The notes beneath the pieces are model-generated. The model had not been told where the DNA came from. It saw only the letters and a list, made by a program, of their open reading frames with translations, and did no database searches. A program made the translations under genes and the position numbers. Below are positions 28,201 through 40,200 of a stretch of 64,000 nt of DNA, piece by piece. This DNA comes from Lagopus muta (lineage: Eukaryota > Chordata > Aves > Galliformes > Phasianidae), in the NCBI RefSeq assembly GCF_023343835.1, contig NC_064442.1, forward strand, positions 18,710,501 to 18,774,500. The letters are read 5' to 3'. Position 1 is the stretch's first letter. The number at the start of each line of letters is the position of its first letter.

Positions 28201-31200
28201 CCCACTTATGATCTGATCTTTGCATCCTACAGTCATACCAAAGCCATGCTGAAGTACAGTTTATAGCACAGAATCACCCAAATTTACCATTTTCCTGCAC
28301 TTCCAACCAACTCAGCACGAAGCCAGGATAACTCCCTGCTATTGCTGCTGTCCCCCAGCTGCTATCCACTGCATATCCAATACATCCATCAACTTCAGAC
28401 TCACCTCCTTGGCTTCCAACATCTGACTTCATCTCATTAATTGCCCTTCTCACATCATCTCTAACTCTGAAAATTAAGTTCTGCAGAATTATTGAATTAG
28501 GACCATTACATGATGGCATCACATAGTAGCTTGATATCAAGATCTCAGTTTGTTGTAACCTATCTGCACTTTGCTGATTGTTTCTAGCTGATGAACACAC
28601 ACTCTTCTAGCAGAGGAAGATAATAAAAAGCAACTTCGGAGAAAATTCTATTACTTGAGTTAATTGGTTCAAGAGAGAAAAACGAAGCAGTCAGCTGCTT
28701 CACATTTTCTCAGAGCCTTTTGGAAAGTTTTCAGGTTAATGATTAAAAGCCACAACAAAAAACCATTGTCTAACAAAGCTTTTAAATCTGAAAAAAAAAA
28801 ATAAAAATCCTAAAGCAACAACTCTGGGATGAATTAGCAAATTTGGGAATGCTGAAGCTGAATTCACACTGTAATACTAAATATTCTAAATTATTCTAAT
28901 TCTGAATAAAAGAACGTTGGACACACTTGCTATGCTCAAATGTGTTCTCCAACAGTTGCACAAGCTCCACCAGCAGCTCAACACTTGCACAACTGAGTGC
29001 TGGGGAAGGCTGTACTGAATGTTTTCAACTATGATCAACCTTACACCAGGAGATGTACGGTTTGATAGAGATATTAATCACTAATTGACACATCTCAGTT
29101 GAAGAACATTTTGGCTTTTACTTCTTTTTTACTGAACAAAGACCCCAGGCTGAGGCACTGTGACCCTGGACAAGTCATGCCCCTGTACATTACCTGAGCC
29201 CTCTGAACACGCACACAACAACATCCCACTTCCAACTCACTCAGATCACAGCACGCTGTAGTTTCACTGCCCTCAGAGGCAGCACCACACCAAGTACTTT
29301 GCTCCTTTTGGTGGTTCCCATCATGAGAAATTCCCACGTGTCACATCTATAGTTTCCTAAGTTGCCACTGAGCGACTACAGCTGACACACCGAGAGAGGC
29401 AGAGTGGGAGCACATGGGTGCTGGGTGTGCTTCAAAATAGGGTAATTCAGCCCATTGCCTCCCACCCACCGATCCACAAAGACTTGCCTTAAGAGTAGGA
29501 GAAGGTGTTGGTATCATCTCTTTATATTTCAGTCATTTACTATTTCAGTGGCTCCTTAAGATCTTCCACAGCAGAGGAAGAAAACCACATCCAGCCCAGT
29601 GATTATGCTATATAAGGGCAACCCTGAAGTCAAAGGACCCACGGCTTCATCACTTCCCACTCCCACCTGACAATACACACACTGAACTGTTACTGTTTAC
29701 CTCCACATACTGCAAATGGATCCAACTATACCAGACAGAAGAAAGCTGCTGGTTTTCTGTAGATCATAAGCATCTCCAACAGCAGAAAGAAGCACCGTTT
29801 GTTATGTTTAGTTCCACAGCAGCCTAGAAGGCACACGTGGTTATTGTTTCATTTCTTACCTCACACCTGTAAGACAGTTCACTTACGGGGCTTGAAGGGA
29901 AATGCACAGCACTGGCTCAACAGGAACAGGAAAGCATTTTTTAACACAACGACCCTGAATGACAGCTGGAATTAACAAGCTGGGTAAAGGGGCCTTGCTG
30001 GTTTACTTTGACCCAGACCAGAGCCAGAACCAAGATCAAAACAAGGCCAAACAGCTGGGTTGGTACAACTGGGACAAGAGGGACTTGCTGCCAACGAGCC
30101 TCTGTTTGTGAGATCAGCCTCCCAGGCACCACACAGCACGTCCAAGTTGGGCTTTCCCCATGTTAACAGGCTTTCCAGATTTTCATGTCCCAAAGGGCTT
30201 CAAAACATACCAAAGTACAATCTGATGCACGTTACAGCCACTGTTCTCCTGCATCATCCCACAAGCAACTTCAGCACTCATCCCAGAACACATCATTCAG
30301 AAGGCTCACATCTCATCCAGATGAATACAAGACTGGCCAGAACAGCCTATGGATAGCACAGCTTCCTTTCTGCTGCTTAAGCACCTGGCCAAACCACTCC
30401 AACACTGAACAGACAGTAAAAGCCTTAGGAGGATGCTGTGAGCGTACCTGGGAAGGTATCAGAAACTGGGCTTCTCCTGGGGAACACATCAGTGCTGCAT
30501 CAGCCATACAACCACACAGAACAAGTATGAAAATCTGCTCTTCTGAGGGCAGTTACACAAAACAAGAACATCCTCCATGCTTTTCTCAAACAGACCAAAC
30601 CACCACTTCATTCTCAAAGATCAGTTACTGTACATTAAAAATCTGCATGCTGTACTGGAGTTGCATCTGACTGAAAAATCTGTTACACTTTAAAAAAAGT
30701 CTGCACTGCAGTAATTCCTGGAAGAGTATCCCATAGTATGTCGTGATGTCCAAACACCAGGATGTTTTTGAAGACAAAAAACATTGTGCATTCAAGAAGT
30801 AATACCACTGCATGCTTCAAGTGGGTAGAAGTCAGGCAAACAGCTAGGATGAGAGCATTTCTGACAGCCACTGCACCAGCACACAAACTGGAAAGGGTAA
30901 ATTCCTGACAGCTTTTATTCTTCCCCCCTCCGCCCCCAAGTGACAATTTCCATAGCAGATCTGCTTGTAGGGTCAAATGTATGCCAGAACAATAATAACT
31001 AATTGATTTCCTGGATTAGTGTGCAAGTTCTCTGGAAAAGCCTCTGGCCTCTCAGATCACTCCTCTGCTGGTCTCACCAGTTTTCCCAGGCGATGATTAA
31101 AGAAAGAGCGACTTGTCTTCAGATGGCACACAAGCAGATGATCACATCCCATGGATATTCAGCCTAAATGTCTCCCAATACCAGATAAAACTCAATGGTC

Positions 31201-34200
31201 AGATGACCTGCCTCCCTTCTACTTCTGTTACTGGGCTCTAGGAGAGCATCTATACCAGCAGGGCACAGACAGACGAGATGTTTATCACAGGTGAAAGACA
31301 ACCCTACCCAACCCAACCACGGGCTGCCTCGAGTTCACCCCACAACTCCTCAAAAATCAATGGTTACCCTGACAAAACGTGGGATCTGTGCACAGATCTT
31401 CACCCAGAAGACACGGCGGACACAGATGCGTGCTTCTCACCTGGCAGCTGTTGCAGTGTTTGCTTATCCAGTGTTTTGGTCTTCTAAGAAATCAGAACAA
31501 AAGCAAAGGCTAACTTCTGCAACCAAAGTCAGAGCTCTTGGACTCACCAGTACTCGTGAGATGAAATACCGTGCAAAACCTCCCAATAAATAACTTGCTT
31601 ACGTATGCCGTGCCCTCAATCTGGACTTCCACTTCAGAACATTATAATTAATGTCTTCCAACAGTGAAGATAGACAGGAAGTAGAAAGTGATAAGCCAAA
31701 GTAACTTCTTGGATGAGCAGCATACAAGTAGCACTCACAGAAATCAATTAAGTTAAAATTCGATCAGGAAAGCTAAACAAAAACTATCCCAATTAAAAGA
31801 AAAACCCTTCACTGCAGAGATCAGGTTGTCTAATATGTGTTGACACACAGCCACCAGGGATTGCAACTGTTAACCTCTCTAGGGACGCACAAGGGATGAG
31901 AAATACAGACTTAGTGGAAGAACATTTAGCCTGTAGCATTTATAAGAGAATTCTTAGGAAGCAGAAATCCTTGATATCCTTCATCTTATCTTTCCTCCCC
32001 AGGCTTAGGTTTGGTGAGGATCCAAACATGACAATTCCCTCTTCTCCAGCCCTAACTGCTTCGGATTCTGTCCCTTCCCTACAGCAGCACACATTTAACA
32101 AGCTGCTCACTCTCTACAACACTCAGACATAGGAAATTTCCCCCACTCACCAAAGCAGCAATGCACATACAATTCTTTAGGAAAAAAAAGAAACAGCTTG
32201 CTTGGGCTGCCTTGACTTGCCCATCACTGATAAAGGCCCTGGGCTCCTTTACACACTGGCTACTGGTTGTAAGTGCTCTGGCACACATGTGGTGTCAACC
32301 TTAAGAAACAAGAAGCAAGTCCACTCTGGCAGTGCCCACAGTGTAGCCTACAAAAACAGACAGAATTAGTGATCATAACACTTTAAAACTAGATAGACCC
32401 ATGAAATGATCACAGATACATCTTGGGGATGTAATCTTTGGCAACACTTGCACTTTGGCAAAAGCCCCAGAGCAGATCTGGTTATAGAATATATCACTTC
32501 CCCATAGAAAATAAGCTATACCTGCAAAAGCACTTTTTTTTCCTGGCAGAAACTGCATCTGCACCAGGAAAGCCTGCCAGTACCCTTTCCCCAACAAGCC
32601 TCTTCTAGCTCAGACCATTTATAATGATGACTTTGCAGTTTATTCACCATATTACACTCATTTAGCCTTAGTTCCATAACCAGCAAAACAGAGCTCCAGC
32701 AACATCCCATTTCACAAGCCAGAATTTCTACTCGAGAAGCAATTTTGCCTGTTCACACCTCAAACAGAAGCCACTGCTGAAGAAGGGCCGTTCTGGAGGC
32801 ATGAAGGGTTTGGCAGGTCATTTGCTCATTCTCATTCCCATCCTCTACAAACACCAAACTGTAACCGCAGCCTCCATCTGCTGCACTCGCTACCTGAGCA
32901 CACCTGAGTTGGAGAAGCATTCCGCTGGGATTCTGCACAACAGCAACAAAACACAAAGCAGTGGGGGAGAATAAGAAACCCCTCCCATTTTCTTCCCATC
33001 ATTTTCTCATTTAAGGGAATTACACCCTGGTGCCTGCAGATGACAGATCCCAAACACCCCCAAGTTGCTCCTAACACAGTTTCAGTATGAGGCATCCCAA
33101 AAATCACCATGGCTTTGCACTACATTTGCCTCCTAGCAGCTTCCTGGTAGCTCCATGAAACCACCTGCAGCTTACCTCCCCAGCTGAAGATAAATTATCT
33201 TTCACTTCTTAAATGCAACAGTCCAGGACCCGTGTCAAGCCCTACTTAATGGTCACTGTCTTACCTAACTACGCTTACATTTACCATGGGCTATCTCGGT
33301 TAAACATAAAGATATCTTCAGCTATTAATTTCAGCTCCTAGCAATACAAACAAGGAAGTTTCAAATACATCACTTTCCCAAGTAAGATTAAAAAAAACGA
33401 GCATCAGAAGAGTCTTTACAGAATACGCTAATGCACATAAAACATGCATTAAATAATAAATGCTGTTTAAATAAAATATCTATAAAATTGAAAAAGAAAG
33501 CCTCAAGTTGCTCAGAGAGCCTTTCAAGTAATCACAGAAGTATTACTAATTACACAAACGGGGACATTGAACATGTTTGTTCATTGGATGTTCACAGTAA
33601 TTAGAAATTGTTGCTTAATACTTCTGGATGTGCACACCAGGTAAAATTATACTCTAAAGACTTCTACTTCACACAGAAACCAGCTCCACATTAATGGCAC
33701 CTATTGGGTGAACTGAAGAATGCAGAGTGAGAACCTGCATTCTACATTTTACAGCAAGAACTGACTGCCTGGGCTTACCTGAGTTTGCAAGAGCTCCCAG
33801 AAGAGAATCCAAACAGCTGACTACATGCTGGAGTGTTCTTCCCAGCTCTTCATTAAGAAGTCAGCGCTCAATCTAGCTTTGGAATACACTGATTGGCAAA
33901 GCTCTGTCACTCCTAAGTTCCTATTCTGGCATCTCATGACACCTTGGGAGCCTTCTCTTTGGGTCCCTCGAGGCATAGATCTGACATATGCTCACTTAGT
34001 CTAAAAACAAAGTCCTTAATTCTTCCTATTTCCAAACTACTCCTTCCACCTCCCTGGTTCTCAGATCCCAGAGCCTCAACAGGATGTAAATCATTAAGAC
34101 TTCAGTTATTCTTCTCACCCTGTGTCGCAAGGGAGGCCATTCACACATGAGAATTCTCCTATTCCCCCCAGATCCCTCTCCACATTTGTTTGCCAGACAA

Positions 34201-37200
34201 AGGAACACTGATTGCCTTCCTATTGTGTTACACAACAACACACACAATCCCAAATTATCAGCTGCAGAGGGGATCTGAGTTTACAACAGTCATCCAGACC
34301 ACTCTCAGAAGTCACAGTGTACCTAGAACAAACTCTATACAAACTCCAAATTTGCTACCAAAGCTCAGCCTCCAGCTCACACGATTTCTTTTGCTGCCAA
34401 CCATTCAACCACTATGACTTCGAGTCAGGAAAACAGGACAAAGTGACTGCACAGGGTCAAACAGCAAACTGGCTGATGGCTGGGAAGAAGCAGTGCATTT
34501 AACCACTGATCCCATCCCTTAGCTGGAAGGAAATGACCCAAAGAAGTACTTCATTCTGTTTCATCCCCATCCACGCATGCATCAAAGCAGCACAGGAACA
34601 GCAGAATCAAGTGTGCTCTCCTGTGATTTTTACATCACAGGCACGTTCAGACACCAGCTACTTCCTCTCTGAAGAGGTTTTGCTCAAGCAGACAGGTCAG
34701 CTGCTCTCAGCACAGCTCATGCAGCTTCCTTAGCACAGCCTTTCAGAGGCCAACCCAGCTCATAGCACCAGGTAGAAGTGAAAACCTTCAAAATCACTTC
34801 AAGTTTCTTTTTTGTTGTTTATCTGGGAAAGAAAGTCTCCTGCTGCTCTCTTCTTAAGAACAAGCAGCCTTAAGTTTGAAATCTTTGCACTATGACCCAA
34901 GGAAGTTACGTTGCCAGCTGACTATTTTCAGGCACAACTATACAAACCCTTCTCATTCTGCACTTATTTTCTCCACTCCAGAAGAACTTCAGCTGTGCCG
35001 AGGCAGAATCCTCTTAGCTAGAGCTCCTGCTCCATCCTGCTCAGCTGCTGGAAAAGAGTTAAACCTTGGCATCCCTTCCCTGGTGAAGCAACAAACAAAA
35101 CATTATTAAAGAACATTATTGATAGCAAGTATAGGGAATTTTCCTCATGTGCAATAAAGACAGTAAACAAATAAACAAGCTTTTAATCTCTAGGGTTAGA
35201 GACTACCACTCTCCAGTCCCCAAACTCCTCAAAATACAAAGCAACCAAAGCTGGATCCCTCCCCACATCAAGAAACACGTTCACGGTGCCCCAGAAGGCA
35301 GAGGGTACTTCAGACCCCCAGATAACCAAGTGGGTCGGAAGAAAGCCCTTTTCTCCCTTGCATTTGAGTCACAATCACCTTCCCAGACCATCTGGTTTTG
35401 CAGCAAGGTGGCCAAGGAGGTGCTGCAATGCAACCCATAACACAGGGCACACCAATGTGACCAGAGCAGGGGGCTATGCCACAAGAGAAAGCAGTATTTT
35501 TCCTGACAAAAAGTCTCTGAATGGCTTATTAGTCTCCTCCTTGTTCCAAATACGGCTGAAAATACCCAGACTCAGAATTTGAAATTATTCCTGATGAGTC
35601 CAAGAGTTCTCAGCCTCTGTGAGGGTGCAGATACCTGTGTGACCCACTGAGCTCACACTGAATGACAACAGACACAGCAGCAAACTACCCTGAATACCAG
35701 ACCTGTTACTCAGCAGTACTGTGCCATGTAAACAAGGGACCTCATTTGAAACTGTCAGAGTTATATGGACATCTCAGATTCTAAAAGGCCCCAATTTGGG
35801 AAGCACAAACAATGCTGAGCCAAGTTACACATGAAGATCAGCTTCTTAGGGCGCCTTCAACAGCAATTCTCAAAGCGTTCATTCAGCCAGTAGCCATCCC
35901 AGCTCCAGATCAAAAGCTAAAAGGAAGCTGAAGAACAAAGCAGGAGCCGGGCAAACTCGAGGCTTTCAACATTCCCAACCAAACAAAAAAATCCCAGCAC
36001 GACGATGATTTCACTATCAGAATTTCCATCACCAAATTAAGAACGACAATTTTGCTCTGGCTCAGACAACATCAGTGCCTTCATGCTCCCACACCAGCTC
36101 CTTCCTCAAACACGCAGCATCTGTATTCCAGGCTGCACTCAAATGCACCATTTGGCATTCCCAAATAGCTGTGAACCTGCCGTGTGCATTTTACAGTAAG
36201 TGAGGCTGCAATCTCTTGCAAGTGCAGAAGCTGGAGTGATTTCACGAAATTCAGCAGCACTACACACCCATACAGACAAGCCTCCAAACATTCTTCATGG
36301 ACTCCAAATAACACAGCACAGACAGCCACAAACAAGAGAAAAACCGCCTGCAATATTCTCAGATCCCATGTTAGCACAACCCTGAAAGAAAAGACTCTTC
36401 AATGTTGTTTTTGCATGAAGGCCTGTGACTCACAATTACACCAGGAGCACAGGTCAGAGTGTAGAGGTCGCTCCCTCCAAGCAGGCTATTACAGCTGGCA
36501 CCAACCCTCCTCGTTTGCTTCATCTCACCATGGAGCAAGAGGAGAGAGCTTGTTTTCCAAACAGAGAACTGGAAAGGATTCAACAGGTGGCAGGGGACCC
36601 TGCAGAGCTGCAGCACAGGGAGCTGCTTCTCGTTTACGAGCTTATGGCATCACATCAAACCGAAGCCCCGGTCCTCCAGCTCTCAGCTCTCAGCTCAAGC
36701 AGCACTGTCAGACTGGAATGCTGTGCACCACGCTCCCAAATCTAGCACAGCTCACCAGAGAGCACTGGGCAAGTAGGTCTGAACAGACATAGCACTGCCC
36801 TCCCGTGCCATGCCACAGCAACACAAAAAGCATCCTGAATGTGGGTTTGTTTCCTATTATCGGGTTTTAATTCCTGCAAGTACAACACTAAGGAGTTGGA
36901 GACTGGGATAAGTATAAAAATGTGAGCTATTGTTTTGTATTTAATTACGCTTCTAACAGCCAGAAACAGTTCTTGTTTCACATCAAGGACCACAAACACT
37001 GCTGCAACTCACCCACCCCCAAAATACAGCAGAAATGCAGCTTCTGCTTTGTGTGGCACCTGCGGTTCCGCCAAACAGAATTAAATCACAGGGAATACCA
37101 ATGGCTGCAGCTACTATTTGTTTCTCTTCTCGTTTATAAACAAACGTTTTAAAGGAGCTAAAAAAAAAGAACAAAGTGTTTTCAGTTTCATTTTGCAACT

Positions 37201-40200
37201 GCCTCCAAAACACACCAGTCCACCCTGCAGCCACAGGCCCATCAGAGCCGCCCGCTTTGCTGCCATTTCTGCACAGCGCTGGGGGAACAGAGCGGCCCGG
37301 CATCAGCTTTCACTCATGGCCAGCCATGAGATTTACATCTGGCCTAAGAGAAACAGAAAGCTAAAGCATGAAGCCAACGGGTCATTGAAGCACGAGGTTT
37401 AGCTTACTCTGGAGACTTCCCAGATAGAACAGGCTTTTCTACCTTGACGTTCTGAAATTTATAATAGATCTAAAAAAAAAGTTATTATATTCAGAATTAC
37501 ATGAATTGGCAGCCAGGGAACAGATAATGTCATTTCCAAAAGCCTCACAGTGATGACTTGTAGCAGATTTCAGGAGCTCTTTGTCACAATGAAGTTTATT
37601 CCGTTCCTTGGAAACACGGAACACATTCCTCCAATAATGAAACACCTTATAAACGCCATGTGACAGCACCGTGGAGTTTAACAATGCATTTCCTTCCAGC
37701 ATCATAACTTTTAGGGTCCCAACCGGATTTAATCATCAATAACTAACCACACAGAATGAGAAGGCAGAGGCTGGCAAGCTCACCTGGTGCAGGCAGAGCA
37801 ACAGACCCGAATGCGAGCAGCATCAGCCTCCAGTGCTTTCCTCCCACGGCCTCCTACCTAATGCTTGTCAAGCAGCTTCAAGCAGTCAGGGTGTCTCAAG
37901 ATGACATTTCTAACATTAAATACAGTCTTCAGCACAGCCCTGCATGACAGGAGCGATTCTTGTTGCTCACTGGGAAGTCATTCCTATTTCGGACAACATA
38001 TTTTGACACGTTGCCAATAGCACTGCATTACACCACTGCTGGGGAGACTTCCTCAGCTATAACTGGAATTCAGCACTTTCTGTCCAAGCAAGTGAGGCCA
38101 GTGTTTAATTAGATCGCTTTTCCCAAGCCACACTGGATTCAGCTTGCTGTAACAGAGCTGGATTTAGCCGCAGAGCAGCATTTGGGGTATCTGCTCCTTA
38201 CCAAGCCAAACAAGCACAATGTTGTAACTTCAGAGCGGTCCGCTGGTTTGGACTCACTTCACATCAACACTTTTATCCAGCAAGGACGCTTATTTCCAAA
38301 GCAATATCCTTTAAATAGGAACAAACATTCAGCACAGAAATTCCGACATCGCAGGATTTTGTTTTAAATCCCAGCCACCTCAGAGCTGCACCCTGATCGC
38401 TTTCAACACTTCACCGTGACAAAGTCCAGAAGGAACACACGTTGTCAAGGGACATCACAACAATGCCAAAGCCTGCAGAAAAGGGCAGCCAAAAGGGAAA
38501 ATGAACACAACTCACAAATACCAAAATTGCACAAGCTTGTAACAGGGCGAAAACGCAGAGCCAAGCAGGACTAGAGAGGCACTGAGCATCACGTGCTCTA
38601 TTCAGAGTAGAAATAAACGTGCTATTCTGAACACTACCAAGTTTATTTTCAGAAAATCTACAGCAAAGATTGAAATAGCAGTGATATATATATATGAAGA
38701 TGTAATGATGGTAGAAACTTTTTGGACAATCCCTCATCCCCAAGTTTGGAGAGGAAAAATACAGGGAAAGAATCCAACTGAGGGAAGATACTCTCAGAAG
38801 AGGAAGCCTTTTCATATCACCTTTACATCAAGGTTTTCACAGTGAAGTTATTCTGCCAGCAGCTGGACAAAAGACGCCCATTTACTTTGATAAAGATGCC
38901 AGAAATCTGCCCACTTACTCAGACAACAAAATCCTAAGCAACCCATGGAATGTTTCTCCACGCTGTGTAATTTAAAGAAAGCAATGCTCAGATCTGAGGT
39001 GGAGTTTCGAAGTCTCTCTTAACCCACAGCACAAGGTTAGGGGTGTATTAACATCCCTATTTTCGCACTTGGAGAAGAGTGTGAGATGCAGAATCAAATC
39101 ATCAGCATAAATGTTAAATACTTTGCAAAAATCATCATTAAACACCTGAAAACTCACGCCCTGAGAAAAGAAAGCGAATGCAAAATATGCTGAACATCTG
39201 AGTCACTCACACTGAAACTGCCCGAGCTCGCTGTGAGTTCAGCGGTCTTCGGAGGCCACAGGACAAAAAGGCACCAGTTTGGTGCTGAGCAGCCGTTTTC
39301 ATTACGCGCTAACAGCACAAATTACACACTTTGCAGCCAGGAAGTTGATCACAAGTCAGCTACAGCCTCAGCAAAGTCTTCATCACATCAAATCCCTGTC
39401 CTGAGAACTTCATGCTTTTCTTGCACAGCTTGCATTTGGGAAGCAGCAAAATGGATGGGCAAATAAATTCAACTCCTTCTCCTAGTACTTCTCCCAGCCA
39501 GTGAAGAGCTCTTGCAGGACTGTGTTTTCTGCAGGACAAGGGCACCCTGCACATGCAAGTTACATCTGCTGTGGCTTCCTTACAGATGCTTCAAGGCTCG
39601 CTGACACCTTTCCTTCTCATTGCAACTGCAAAGTGATCAACTGAAAAACAAAAGCCTGCTTTATTAATTACTTCTGACCAGAAACCGGTAGTGCCACTGA
39701 TGAGAGGGCACACACCCCACAGCCAAAGCCTCCAGATATCTGGCACCTCGGCAGCAAGCAAGTTAAGTTTTCAAGCATCACAACAGGCAGCCACAACCTT
39801 TAGCATTTGATAACAAGAACCAAAGTGAGATACACATGGACTGGCCACTCAGTACTAGACTGGAACAAGTGAATCACAGGGCTGCAACCAAGGATCCGCA
39901 GCAGGATCCTGAGCCAACGTGACTCCAGAAAAGGTTTAGTGAACCAGAAAAGCAGCAGCAGCAATCTTGGGTGGGAGCCAAAAGAAAGAAATATACAGAA
40001 CAGAGCCCTGGAAGATTTCACAGCAAGCAAGAGAAGTGAGGATGAGCAAATACTGAAGCACCAACTGAATTAGGTCCACTTACCTCCAGACGGACTAGAA
40101 GTAGAAGTAAGGTGCCATTTCAAAGGAGTTTGGAACAACTGAATGTTTTTCTACCCTCTTCTGATGCATCGTGGTGCCTAAGCTGACGTTAGGTCCCAGG

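Noticed and set aside
36184-36792. A 202-codon plus-strand frame in ARIH1 intron 1.
   Set aside because: No conserved motif, no CpG promoter and no supporting splice structure; open frames of this size are expected by chance in 18 kb.
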